The notes: generated by a model from the sequence alone, not told the origin. DNA of 64,000 bases from CAYYMH01 sp964472785 (GCA_964472785.1 CAYYMH010000006.1:61333-125332), one strand, 5' to 3'. Positions 1 to 8,188 are shown, counted from the stretch's first letter. Translations and numbers: made by a program.

Positions 1-243
1 TTTTTGAAACGGCTCAACTTTTCGATTGTGCGGAAAAATGTTGGCAGTCAGATAAACTTTTTTCCCAATTTGATGGGCATAATTGAGCGCTTTAACAATT
101 GAATCAATAGTTCTGAATTTATTTTCCCGTGCCCGCAACGAATATCTGGGGATGCCCAAATAACCAGCATCCGCGCCGTAAGCAAAGGCGTATTTCATTT
201 TTTCAAAATCCCCGGAAGGGAGAAGTAATTCAACTGATTTCAT
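1..243 (-). CDS. Peptidase U32 family protein (N-terminal part, runs off the left edge)
   Basis: This is the first 81 codons of a minus-strand gene whose remainder lies outside the window. The protein opens with MKSVELLLPSGDF, followed by an YGADAGYLG stretch, the hallmark N-terminus of the U32 'collagenase-like' family (YegQ/TrhP, RlhA). Characterised members act in tRNA or rRNA hydroxylation, or in ubiquinone hydroxylation with an FeS partner; which subtype this is cannot be told because the cysteine-rich region is missing. The ATG at 243 is the natural start because the conserved beta-strand begins four residues later. Family assignment is from recognised motifs. Confidence 0.85.
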   Translation of the reverse strand, partial: MKSVELLLPSGDFEKMKYAFAYGADAGYLGIPRYSLRARENKFRTIDSIVKALNYAHQIGKKVYLTANIFPHNRKVEPFQK

Positions 244-433
244 CAAAATTCCTTATCATAAATATTCAAATTTTAATCATTGCGATCCTGATTTTTTGTG
301 GATGACAGTACGTGATACTCGTGTTTTTCGAAGCGGGTTCCCACTGGTTCGGCGAGGAGATGGCTTCGTCCAAACCGGGAAGGTTATTCATTAAAAAATT
401 GAATGTTGGAACATTTTGTTAAGGATTCCAGCT

Positions 434-1273
434 CTACTGTCTATTTAGTTCGTTTAATTTGAATTTTTTCATCAAAATTTTATCCAGCATTTTTTCTGGT
501 AAAAGTCGCTTGAGTAATAACAGCGAATGACTGCCCTTTCCCAACCGGATAATCGGTTTAGGGTTTTGTTTCGTTAATTCATCAGTGAGCTTTTTGGCAA
601 AGACATCCACCGGCGTCGGATTTTCCTGTGAAGTTTGCGCCCGTTGATGAATGGCGTCCATGATTGAGTTGTAATCCGATTTTTTGGTAACATTTTGTGT
701 AACCTCTTTTTCGGATCGATTGCCAAAATTCGATCTGATAGCACCAGGCTGCACTGTGACAACTTTGATATTAAAAGGCGCTAATTCCATACGCAGTGCA
801 TCGGATAAAGAATGTACCGCAGCTTTGGTCGCGCAGTAAGCGCCGGCAAAAGGTGTTGAAAATATGCCGGAAATGCTCCCGATATTGACAATCATCCCGC
901 CACCGTTTTCTTTCATGTGAGGAAATGTTTTTTGGATTAAATATAATGGTGAAAAGACATTGGTTTGAAATTGATTTTCCAAAACATCGGCTGACAGGTC
1001 AATCAATGGACTAATCGATGCGTAGCCCGCATTGTTTATTAAAATATCTATTTTCCCGCTCTGTTGAATAATGTGAGAGATTACTTCATCCACATTTTTA
1101 TTATCATTGACATCCAAAGATAGTGTGTACATTCCCTGTTGTTTCAATTTATCGAGTGTTTCAATTTTTCGCGCCGTTGCATACACAATAAAATTTCGCT
1201 GAAAAAATTCCTGAGCCAGTGCCCGGCCTATTCCACTGGAACAACCGGTGATCAAAACAATTTTGGATTGCAT
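434..1273 (-). CDS. SDR family NAD(P)-dependent oxidoreductase
   Basis: A classical short-chain dehydrogenase/reductase. The Rossmann glycine motif TGCSSGIGRA lies within the first 20 residues, NNAG near residue 85, and the active-site YCATK (Tyr-x-x-x-Lys) near residue 150, preceded by the catalytic Ser in a VNIGSISG segment. The variable C-terminal region, which sets substrate choice, is basic and resembles the retinol/acyl-ketone reductase-like SDRs, so the substrate is unknown. An upstream in-frame ATG at 1282 directly abuts an AGAGG site; the ATG at 1273 has that site 9 nt upstream and is preferred. It is probably cytosolic. The 190 bp downstream of the stop hold no recognised signal. 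Confidence 0.85.
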   Translation of the reverse strand: MQSKIVLITGCSSGIGRALAQEFFQRNFIVYATARKIETLDKLKQQGMYTLSLDVNDNKNVDEVISHIIQQSGKIDILINNAGYASISPLIDLSADVLENQFQTNVFSPLYLIQKTFPHMKENGGGMIVNIGSISGIFSTPFAGAYCATKAAVHSLSDALRMELAPFNIKVVTVQPGAIRSNFGNRSEKEVTQNVTKKSDYNSIMDAIHQRAQTSQENPTPVDVFAKKLTDELTKQNPKPIIRLGKGSHSLLLLKRLLPEKMLDKILMKKFKLNELNRQ

Positions 1274-1319
1274 GTTTTTCATCCTCTGAATTGACTTAAA
1301 AAATTTACCACATTCATAT

Positions 1320-2636
1320 TTACCTTGGGAGTTTTACGCCAAATAGAGTGACGTACATTAACCAATAAATGTCCGTATTATCCACATTGACGGGCAGTAG
1401 TTCGGCATTGAGTCCCTGAGCGCGTGCGACCACACCTCCTCCCAAATCGGTGAAACCTGCCCATGACACGCCAAATGCTAATCGGTTACCAAACTGATCC
1501 GGAGCAGCTAAAAATGGTAATGAACCTGTTCCGTCTCTTCCGTCCAGAGGTGCACCATTTTTCATTCTTTCGGGCAACGGTTTTTGGTAATCCTCTTTGT
1601 CTAACACTTTAACGATATGAGGTCCGCCGGCATTGCTATCCGAACCGACGATCAGCAGCGTATTCGGGTTGTCTTTGATGAAATCTTGCACGATTCCGAT
1701 TCCGTTATCTGTCCGTCGAATCGCCTCGATAAATCCCTGCGCATTGTTCGAATTGGAAAAATTATCACTGCCCTCTTCTTCCACAACCATGAAAAAATCG
1801 TTTCTTTTTTGCTGAAGAATTTTTAACGAAAAGTCGATCATTTCAGCCACCGTCGGTGCTGTGGGATTGTAAAGCGGTAGCCCTTCTTCTTTCAGAGTTT
1901 CTTCTGACTCGTCATTAAAAGTATGTCTGGGTGCAAAAATACCGAGCACCTTTTCTGTGGTTATCGGCAAAGCAAACATTTCATCCCGGGTGAATACCAC
2001 CTGGTAGTCCAATGATTTCGCATATTCAATCAAATTTAAACCATCCGTGCGAACGCCCGGCGCTCCGTGATGTCCGATTTCACCTTTGGGGAGCATATAT
2101 ATTTCGCCACCGCCCATAATGATTTCTGCCTGACTGTCGATCATCTTTTTGGTAATACTGTCGTACATTTGCCGCTTTTTTGCATTGGCAACAAAAACAC
2201 CAGTGCCGGGTTCCGCAAGGTGACCGCTGTTAATTAACGCGATGCTTTTTCCAGCTTTTTGGGCCTCGATCATAATACTGTAATCTTTGCCTGACGAAGA
2301 TTTAATGGGATGATCCGGATGAATTCCGTAATCACGGTAGTCGGCTTTTACGCCGAAAGCATGTACCGTGGCACCAGCGTTGGAACTGGTGACAATGGAA
2401 TTTCTCAAATGCTCACGGTAAATACCGATGTGCGGCATTTGATCCCAGTTGATATTTCCGTCCGGTCCTTTCTCCAGTAATCGATAGATTGCCCAGTCCG
2501 CGATTCCGCAACCATCCGGATGAACAAAGATAACGTTTCCTGTTTTTAGTTTTATTTGAGCGCTGTTTGAAACAGGAAGTGAAACCAATGTTAAAACTAA
2601 CATTAAAACGAATAAAACTGCTCGAGCTCGGTTCAT
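1320..2636 (-). CDS. Alkaline phosphatase superfamily protein, exported, lacking the canonical zinc-ligand histidines
   Basis: A predicted secreted phosphomonoesterase relative. Residues 1-26 form a signal peptide with a long leucine/valine core and an SNSAQ cleavage region. The PhoA-like fold is recognisable from the HPDG aspartate (D41), a nucleophile region VTSSNAGAT with Ser85 at the PhoA Ser102 position, and a metal segment EEEGSDNFSN near residue 285. By hand alignment the PhoA ligands Asp51, Asp327 and Asp369 have counterparts. His331, His370 and His412 appear as Asn, Ser and Gly (GSDSN; RDGTGS). It may use other metals, act on a different ester, or be inactive. AGGAG lies 8 nt before the ATG. 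It sits downstream of the AIM24 gene, separated by a palindromic element. Confidence 0.8.
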   Translation of the reverse strand: MNRARAVLFVLMLVLTLVSLPVSNSAQIKLKTGNVIFVHPDGCGIADWAIYRLLEKGPDGNINWDQMPHIGIYREHLRNSIVTSSNAGATVHAFGVKADYRDYGIHPDHPIKSSSGKDYSIMIEAQKAGKSIALINSGHLAEPGTGVFVANAKKRQMYDSITKKMIDSQAEIIMGGGEIYMLPKGEIGHHGAPGVRTDGLNLIEYAKSLDYQVVFTRDEMFALPITTEKVLGIFAPRHTFNDESEETLKEEGLPLYNPTAPTVAEMIDFSLKILQQKRNDFFMVVEEEGSDNFSNSNNAQGFIEAIRRTDNGIGIVQDFIKDNPNTLLIVGSDSNAGGPHIVKVLDKEDYQKPLPERMKNGAPLDGRDGTGSLPFLAAPDQFGNRLAFGVSWAGFTDLGGGVVARAQGLNAELLPVNVDNTDIYWLMYVTLFGVKLPR

Positions 2637-2659
2637 AATAATTTCTCCTGATTTTGAAA

Positions 2660-2729
2660 GTTAGTATAGATTTCCAAAAAATCCACCAGCGAGCCAAGTA
2701 TCGATCCTTCTCCTTATTGGCAGCCGGAT
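2660..2729 (-). pseudogene. Fragment of a second AIM24-family gene (C-terminal tail remnant)
   Basis: On the minus strand this stretch reads GEGSILGSLVDFL, matching the C-terminal GEGSILGSFGNLL of the intact AIM24 gene next door. The nucleotide match extends upstream through a CCGGC..GCC block and includes GGAGAAGGATCGAT. The frame is broken by a stop codon directly before GEGSILGS. TIGR00266/AIM24 genes often occur as tandem paralogs, so this is best read as what is left of a paralog, or a partial duplication of the neighbour's 3' end, now separated from it by a palindromic element. Confidence 0.6.
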
Positions 2730-2738
2730 ATTTTTGTA

Positions 2739-2798
2739 TTTTTGGAGTGCAGCAACTGTGTTGCTGCATGAAGTAACGCAGTTACTTCACTCCAAAAA
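2739..2798. repeat. Composite palindrome: outer inverted repeat enclosing two perfect hairpins
   Basis: An 11-bp outer stem (TTTTTGGAGTG at 2739-2749 with CACTCCAAAAA at 2788-2798) encloses two perfect 8-bp hairpins with 3-nt loops: GCAGCAAC/GTTGCTGC (2749-2767) and GAAGTAAC/GTTACTTC (2770-2788). The whole can fold into a cloverleaf. It starts 1 bp beyond the AIM24 stop codon and could end that transcript on the minus strand, since the outer stem ends in a T tract in both directions. The architecture resembles REP/BIME-type mobile palindromes. Confidence 0.75.
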
Positions 2799-2799
2799 A

Positions 2800-3597
2800 T
2801 TATATTCGATTATCGCCGTTGAGCAGATTGCCAAATGATCCGAGAATCGATCCTTCTCCTTTTCGGCTGCCGCCGGCTTTGGGCGCGTGCTGTAAAATAC
2901 GGTTTGCCATACGGGAAAAGGGGAGACTCTGTAAGTAAACTGTACCAGTACCTCGCAACGTCACCAGAAACATTCCCTCGCCACCAAAAAACATTGATTT
3001 CAAACCACCAACCATTTCAATATTATAGTCCAGCGTCGAAGTGAAAGCAGCCAGACATCCGGTATCCACTCGAATGATATCATTTTGCAGCTCCTTTTTC
3101 ACTACGGTACCGCCGACGTGAATAAAAGCCTTACCATCGCCACAAAGCCGTTGTAAAATAAATCCTTCTCCCCCGAAAAATCCGGTACCGAGTCTTTTCG
3201 TAAAGGCAATACTCACCTCTGTCCCCAGCGCTGCGCAAAGGAAGGCATCCTTCTGGCACAAAAGTTCACCATCGATTGCCGTCAAATCAATGGATACGAT
3301 TTTGCCTGGATACGGTGCTGCAAAAGCGGCTCTCTTTTTTCCTGATCCTTTATTTGTGAAGTGCGTTATAAAAATCGACTCACCGGTTAAAACACGTTTT
3401 CCGGCGTCGAGCAATTTACCAAATAAACCGGCATCTGGTTTAGAACCGTCACCCATTTTTGCTTCAAAGCCAATTCCATTATCCATGTAGTTCATCGCGC
3501 CGGCTTCCGCAATCACTGTCTCCCCCGGATCAAGTTCTATTTCAACAACTTGCATATCATCGCCGATGATTTGATAATCCAATTCATGTGATTTCAT
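2800..3597 (-). CDS. TIGR00266/AIM24 family protein
   Basis: A 265-residue protein of the AIM24 (DUF124, TIGR00266) family, a double-psi/beta-prism-like fold of unknown biochemical role found in bacteria and mitochondria. Recognisable features are an early acidic strand VEIELDPGETVIAEAGAM, a glycine-rich loop LFGKLLDAGKRVLTGES, repeated GGEG turns (FFGGEGF, FFGGEGM) and a Gly/Ser-rich tail SRKGEGSILGS. No signal peptide or membrane segment is seen, so it is probably cytosolic. AGGAG lies 8 nt before the ATG. A degenerate copy of its tail lies just downstream (2660-2729), beyond a palindromic element. Confidence 0.85.
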   Translation of the reverse strand: MKSHELDYQIIGDDMQVVEIELDPGETVIAEAGAMNYMDNGIGFEAKMGDGSKPDAGLFGKLLDAGKRVLTGESIFITHFTNKGSGKKRAAFAAPYPGKIVSIDLTAIDGELLCQKDAFLCAALGTEVSIAFTKRLGTGFFGGEGFILQRLCGDGKAFIHVGGTVVKKELQNDIIRVDTGCLAAFTSTLDYNIEMVGGLKSMFFGGEGMFLVTLRGTGTVYLQSLPFSRMANRILQHAPKAGGSRKGEGSILGSFGNLLNGDNRI

Positions 3598-3806
3598 AAT
3601 TAGTGCTCCTGTGGTTTAGGCTAAAATCTAATGTAAGTGTTTTTTGTTGACGTTAAAAATAAATTTGATTAAAGATGGAAAATAAATAATTGAGAAGAAT
3701 TAATCAAGGGGAATTTTCAGAGATTTTTATAAAATTTCAGCACCTGAATGAGGGAAGGTTTTTTGAGTTGAATTTATTGAAGTAACGTCATAATAGCCTG
3801 CATTTG

Positions 3807-3853
3807 AAAAAAATACCGGAATCTCCGAAATAACCAGCATGGAGATTCCGGTA
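3807..3853 (-). terminator. Rho-independent terminator of the etfBA-fadF operon
   Basis: A perfect 13-bp stem, TACCGGAATCTCC (3814-3826) with GGAGATTCCGGTA (3841-3853) and a 14-nt loop, is followed on the minus strand by a run of seven T. It starts 24 nt after the stop codon of the membrane FeS oxidoreductase. Confidence 0.9.
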
Positions 3854-3877
3854 AAAAATTGTAACAAAATTATTGTT

Positions 3878-5869
3878 TTAATCAGTGACCATTGCTGAAT
3901 CAACTAACTCAATTAAGTCAACCGCATCAATTTTATCAATGTAATCTTTATCTTTTAATCCATCGGTGAGCATGGTCAAACAGTACGGACAAGCAGTGAT
4001 GACTTTGGTGGCGCCACTTTCAATCACCTCGTCCGTGCGAAGGTTGTTTATCCGTTCTCCGATCGTCTCTTCCAGCCACATTCGTCCGCCACCGGCTCCA
4101 CAGCAGAAACTGTGCGCTTTGTTGCGATCCAGTTCAATTAACGAGTCAGTGTTAATTTTTCGGATGACATCTCTCGGCTGCTGATAAATATTCGAGTAGC
4201 GTCCCAGATAACAGGAATCGTGAAATGTTATTTTTTGCCCGTTACCCTGATTGAGTTTGATTTTATTGTTTTGAACAAGATCAGCAAGCAGTTCGGTGCT
4301 GTGGATCACTTCAAAATTGCCGCCAAATTGCGGGTATTCGTATTTGAACGTATTGTATCCGTGCGGGCAAAAAGTGATGATTTTTTTGATGCCGAAGTTT
4401 TTGAAAATGTCGATGTTCATTTCCATGAGGGTTTGCGCCAAATATTCATTTCCCAATCGCCGGGCGGTTTCGCCGCAGCATTTTTCTTCTGTGCCCAAGA
4501 TGGCGAAATCGACATTCGCCCGTTTTAAAATTTTGGCAAATGCCAGAGATACTTTTTTAACACGGTCGTCATAAGCGCCGGCACATCCCACGAACCAGAG
4601 TGTATCGGAATTAGCACCATTATCGAACCGTTTTATTTCCAGTCCGTCAGCCCAGTCAGCGCGGGATGAAAAACCAATGCCCCACGGATTGAAATTATTT
4701 TCCATACCTTTGAATGTCTGATTCAGTTCCGCCGGAAAATCACCTTCCATCAATACTCTTTCACGCCGCAATTCCACGATTTTATCAATGTGTTCGATAA
4801 ACACCGGACAGGCTTCCACGCAGGCGCCGCATGTTGTACACGCCCAGATTTCAGCAGCTTGAACCGCAGTTCCCACTATTGGTGGATCGTTTTCTAAACT
4901 TTCTTTTTTTAATAATTTCGATGATTTTTCGTTTAGATTGTCCAGTAAGTCGAGGATGACTTTCTTCGGGGATAGCGGTTTCTCACTCAAATAAGCCGGG
5001 CACTGATCCTGACAGCGGCCGCAACTGGTGCACGCGTCAAGGTCGAGCAAATGTTTCCAGGTGAATTCATTGATTTTGCCGACGCCAAAGACTTCGGCTT
5101 TTTCAATGTCGATGGGCTGCAATTCGCCTCTCGGTTCGAGAGAACGAAGATAAATGTTCATGGCTGAGGTAAAAATATGCCGTAATCTTGAAAAAGGAAT
5201 GTAGGCAATAAACCCGAACGAGGCGAGCAAATGAATCCACCAAAGTATTTGATGCGAATTTATTACTGAATTCGAAAATAGACCCGACACAAAATTGCCG
5301 ACTGGTGAGAACTTTTCTACTCCATATTCTGGTGAAGCGATTCGAGCCCCCTCTACGAAGTATCCCGTGACCAGAATAAACAACAGCCAAATCAAAATGA
5401 TCGCATTATCGGCAGTATTGTTCAATCTGTCCGGTCGCTGAATGTATCTGCGGAACAGGGCGATCAAAATTCCCACAATCGCTATCACACCGGCGATGTC
5501 CAGCATAAAAGAAAAGATTTGGTAAAAATTACCGACTAAAAAGGAGGATTGCCCGAAGATCAACTGCCACACGTCATAATCGAAACTCACGATGACCGTA
5601 CCGATAAACAGTACCGCAAAACCAGCAAAAATCAATAGATGCATAACGCCCGGATATTTTTCTTTTAATATACGACCATGTCCGATCGCATAAACGAGCA
5701 AAGCCTTAAGACGTTCTCCGAATGAGCCTTTTATCTGTTGAGCTTGCCCCAGTTTCCATTTTCGAATCAGACGATAAAATCCATAGGCAAAAATACCAAG
5801 TGAAATAACCATCAACGGATAGATAAGAACATGATAGGAAATATTCCAGAATACTTCTCTTGTCGGCAT
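3878..5869 (-). CDS. fadF: Membrane FeS oxidoreductase, FadF/EMO type (ETF:quinone oxidoreductase)
   Basis: Predicted to pass electrons from reduced EtfAB to the menaquinone pool during acyl-CoA oxidation. The N-terminal ~250 residues hold several membrane helices resembling the NarI/DsrM cytochrome b domain. Two 4Fe-4S motifs follow (CTSCGRCQDQCP and CTTCGACVEACP), then two CCG cysteine-rich domains (EKCCGETARR and SFCCGAGGGRMW) as in HdrD/GlpC. This layout matches B. subtilis FadF (YwjF) and the EtfAB:menaquinone oxidoreductase EMO. An in-frame TTG at 5917 overlaps etfA, but ATG 5869 is preferred: TTTGGAG lies 8 nt upstream and MPTREVFWN leads straight into the first helix. It is the last gene of the operon, 34 nt after etfA. 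Confidence 0.9.
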   Translation of the reverse strand: MPTREVFWNISYHVLIYPLMVISLGIFAYGFYRLIRKWKLGQAQQIKGSFGERLKALLVYAIGHGRILKEKYPGVMHLLIFAGFAVLFIGTVIVSFDYDVWQLIFGQSSFLVGNFYQIFSFMLDIAGVIAIVGILIALFRRYIQRPDRLNNTADNAIILIWLLFILVTGYFVEGARIASPEYGVEKFSPVGNFVSGLFSNSVINSHQILWWIHLLASFGFIAYIPFSRLRHIFTSAMNIYLRSLEPRGELQPIDIEKAEVFGVGKINEFTWKHLLDLDACTSCGRCQDQCPAYLSEKPLSPKKVILDLLDNLNEKSSKLLKKESLENDPPIVGTAVQAAEIWACTTCGACVEACPVFIEHIDKIVELRRERVLMEGDFPAELNQTFKGMENNFNPWGIGFSSRADWADGLEIKRFDNGANSDTLWFVGCAGAYDDRVKKVSLAFAKILKRANVDFAILGTEEKCCGETARRLGNEYLAQTLMEMNIDIFKNFGIKKIITFCPHGYNTFKYEYPQFGGNFEVIHSTELLADLVQNNKIKLNQGNGQKITFHDSCYLGRYSNIYQQPRDVIRKINTDSLIELDRNKAHSFCCGAGGGRMWLEETIGERINNLRTDEVIESGATKVITACPYCLTMLTDGLKDKDYIDKIDAVDLIELVDSAMVTD

Positions 5870-5903
5870 AAAATTGACTCCAAAAATGTTTAAGTTCTTT
5901 GGA

Positions 5904-6890
5904 TTAATTTTCAACAACTTTTTTAAATTCTTCGGTTAATTTCGGTACTACTTCAAACAGATCACCGACGATTCCGTAATCTGCTCTTTCAAAAATTGGC
6001 GCTTCCGGATCTTTATTGATTGCAACAATGCATTTGGAAGATGACATGCCAGCTATATGCTGAATCGCTCCGGAAATACCGCAAGCGATGTACAGGATTG
6101 GCGAAACGGTTTTCCCGGTTTGCCCGACCTGATCTGCGTGAGCACGCCAGCCCGCATCCACAGCGGAGCGGGATGCGCCAACAGCACCGCCTAATACATT
6201 TGCCAATTCCTCCAAAATTTTAAAATTTTCCGGTCCTTTTAAACCGCGGCCCCCGGAAACGATAATGTCGGCTTCGGAAATATCTAATTTGCCTCCCTCG
6301 CTGGCGATGATTTCTTTCACTACTGCTTTTAAATCGTTTTGTTGAACAGGTACCGATACTTTTTCCACGTCGGCTGATTTCGCTGAATCGACTTCAGTTG
6401 CCTGAAAAACATTCGGTCTCAATGTCGCCAGTTGCGGAGCGCTATTGAATTGATGGGTAGCTATTACTTTTCCGGCATACATGGGACGGATCGGTTGTAG
6501 ATTTTCATTCTCCAGGTTCAATTTGACACAGTCTGTTGCCAAACCAACCTTCAAATGTGCCGCTAATCGCGGCGCCAAATCTTTGCCTATCGCAGTCGCC
6601 GGTAATAAAATAACCTGCGGATCGACATTCTTTATTAAGTCGATTAATGTTTTTGTGTAACCTTCGGCAGAATAGTATTTAAAAATATCTGATTCAGCCA
6701 GATAAATTTTATCTGCCCCATATTTTTCAAGATTTTTACTCATTGTTTCAATATCGGTGCCGAAAACTACGGTTTCGAGCGAGCTGTTTAGCTGGTCTGC
6801 TAATCGCCGACCTTCACTCACAATTTCATAGCTCACTTTTCGAAATGCGTTATTGCGTTGTTCTGTGATAACGAGTACTGGATTTGCCAT
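5904..6890 (-). CDS. etfA: Electron transfer flavoprotein alpha subunit
   Basis: The large subunit of ETF, which takes electrons from acyl-CoA dehydrogenases onto FAD. The N-terminal ETF domain spans about residues 1-190. The C-terminal FAD-binding domain contains GGRGLKGPENF, the SRSAVDAGWR motif, QVGQTGKTVSP and ACGISGAIQH, then the AINKDPEAPIFERADYG signature. It lies between etfB and fadF, all on the minus strand. ATG 6890 has GGAGG five bases upstream; the in-frame TTG at 6902 overlaps that site and is rejected. The 194-bp gap to etfB contains a degenerate repeat. Confidence 0.95.
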   Translation of the reverse strand: MANPVLVITEQRNNAFRKVSYEIVSEGRRLADQLNSSLETVVFGTDIETMSKNLEKYGADKIYLAESDIFKYYSAEGYTKTLIDLIKNVDPQVILLPATAIGKDLAPRLAAHLKVGLATDCVKLNLENENLQPIRPMYAGKVIATHQFNSAPQLATLRPNVFQATEVDSAKSADVEKVSVPVQQNDLKAVVKEIIASEGGKLDISEADIIVSGGRGLKGPENFKILEELANVLGGAVGASRSAVDAGWRAHADQVGQTGKTVSPILYIACGISGAIQHIAGMSSSKCIVAINKDPEAPIFERADYGIVGDLFEVVPKLTEEFKKVVEN

Positions 6891-6935
6891 GCCTGCCTCC
6901 AAAATATATCAGTGAAATTGATGTTCAGTTTTGAA

Positions 6936-6971
6936 GTTCACCGCAAAGTTCGCAGAGGCCGCGAAGAAAAA
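6936..6971. repeat. Degenerate 'CGCAAAG-CGCAGAG-CGCGAAG' intergenic repeat
   Basis: The stretch reads TTCACCGCAAAG, then TTCGCAGAGGCCGCGAAG and an A tract. The same kind of sequence (GCAAAG..CGCAGAG..CGCAAAG) recurs near 39.67 kb in this window, and such strings are common as dispersed intergenic repeats in many FCB genomes. It sits inside the etfB-etfA spacer. Confidence 0.5.
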
Positions 6972-7084
6972 AATATTAATATATTCAATTGTATTATTTA
7001 CAACTCTGAACTTATTGACCTCTGCAATTGGGTGGTTTTATTAAAATTAATTTCAGTGCTGCTTAAATTTATTTATCTATTATT

Positions 7085-7837
7085 TTAAATCACCTTAGCT
7101 TCTTCTTTCAAAAGTCGGGTCAATTCAGGAACAGCCTCGACACCTTCTCCGACAATCTGTCCGCCTTTCCGTGCCGGCGGATATTCAAAACTAAGGATTT
7201 CGATTTGAGGATTTTCGATATCGACTTGCTTCTCATCGACCGGTTTTCTTTTGGCCATCATAATGCCGCGCAGTGCCGGATACCGTGGTTCGTTCAGACC
7301 TTTTTCCGCGGTAAATACTGCCGGTAGCGACGTTTCAATGACTTCAGTTCCACCTTCGATTTCGCGTTTGGTGGTTGCTTTGCCGTCTTCGATATTTAAT
7401 TCATGAATAAATGTGACACATGGCAGATCGAGCAGTTCCGCGACCATCGGACCAACCTGAAGGTTGTCATCGTCAACAGCTTTTTTTCCGTACAAGATCA
7501 GATCAAATTCCATGTCCTTGATGACCGTTGTCAGCGCATTTGCCACTGCCAATGAATCAATAAATTGCTCTTCAGTTTTGATTAAAATTGCTTCGTCCGC
7601 GCCCATGGCAATAGCGTTCCGAATCGCCGAAACCGAACGTTCCGGTCCTACACTAATAACCGTAACTGTCGTGTCGTCTGATTTTTCCTTAATTTGAATG
7701 GCTTCTTCGACAGCATATTCATCGTACGGATTCAAAATCCAATTAATATCAGCTGTTTCAACCGATTTTTTATCTCCCGCGATTTTGATTCGTGATTCCG
7801 TATCAGGAACTTGTTTTACACATACTAAAATTTTCAT
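7085..7837 (-). CDS. etfB: Electron transfer flavoprotein beta subunit
   Basis: The small subunit of ETF, binding AMP and forming the heterodimer with EtfA. It opens with KILVCVKQVPDTESRIKI. The signature YDEYAVEEA lies near residue 40, YGKKAVDDDNLQVGPMVAELL near 120, and the recognition-loop region AEKGLNEPRYPALRGIMMAKRKP near 190. The length (250 aa) is normal. ATG 7837 has GGAG 6 nt upstream; the in-frame TTG one codon earlier is not needed. It is the first gene of the etfB-etfA-fadF operon and has a good sigma-70-like promoter about 100 bp upstream. Confidence 0.95.
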   Translation of the reverse strand: MKILVCVKQVPDTESRIKIAGDKKSVETADINWILNPYDEYAVEEAIQIKEKSDDTTVTVISVGPERSVSAIRNAIAMGADEAILIKTEEQFIDSLAVANALTTVIKDMEFDLILYGKKAVDDDNLQVGPMVAELLDLPCVTFIHELNIEDGKATTKREIEGGTEVIETSLPAVFTAEKGLNEPRYPALRGIMMAKRKPVDEKQVDIENPQIEILSFEYPPARKGGQIVGEGVEAVPELTRLLKEEAKVI

Positions 7838-7942
7838 CAAGCACTCCTTCTATTTGGGTTTCAAAACTGTTTTGTTGCTAATGATTGGTAATGATGAGTA
7901 AATTTTTGCAATTTGCCAAATACATTTGTTTGAATGGTTTTA

Positions 7943-7970
7943 AATATATAATTTAATTTCACAAAGTCAA
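7943..7970 (-). promoter_or_regulatory. Promoter of the etfB operon
   Basis: On the minus strand TTGACT (7965-7970) and TATATT (7943-7948) are separated by 16 bp. Transcription would start near 7936, giving a leader of about 100 nt to etfB. No full FadR box overlaps it; only a TGAATGG half-like string lies at 7931. Confidence 0.65.
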
Positions 7971-8052
7971 CTTTTTTTTTGAAAAAAATGAATGGCGTTC
8001 AGTGAAGCAAGGTTGAAAATTGAAAAATAGAGACTTGCTTTATGTAAAATTC

Positions 8053-8164
8053 AGCCCGCGAAAAACACGAAAGTACGCGAAATGTATTTTTAAATAAGAC
8101 AATTAAGTTGCGCAACTAAAAATTTAGTAACAGATTTTTTTGTATTTAGCGTATTTAGTGGGCT
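8053..8164. repeat. Imperfect long inverted repeat ('AGCCC..ACACGAAA' family)
   Basis: The left arm starts AGCCCGCGAAAAACACGAAA and the right arm ends with GCGTATTTAGTGGGCT, whose complement reads AGCCCACTAAATACGC. The arms pair imperfectly over about 30 bp. A second copy of the same family lies at 31371-31448 between ruvA and ruvB. Here it fills most of the spacer between the TetR stop and the etfB promoter and may serve as a weak barrier or terminator. Confidence 0.55.
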
Positions 8165-8188
8165 TAAAATTATGGAAGAATCACGAAC

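Noticed and set aside
329..368. CGAAGC/GCTTCG inverted repeat in the spacer before the SDR gene
   Set aside because: Only 6 bp with a 28-nt loop and no T tract; could occur by chance.
2413..2769. 118-codon minus-strand frame overlapping the alkaline phosphatase start
   Set aside because: It runs through the palindrome and the AIM24 remnant, has no plausible ribosome site, and overlaps a well-supported gene.
7931..7937. TGAATGG near the etfB promoter as a FadR site
   Set aside because: Only one half-site is recognisable and the second half does not follow at the right spacing.
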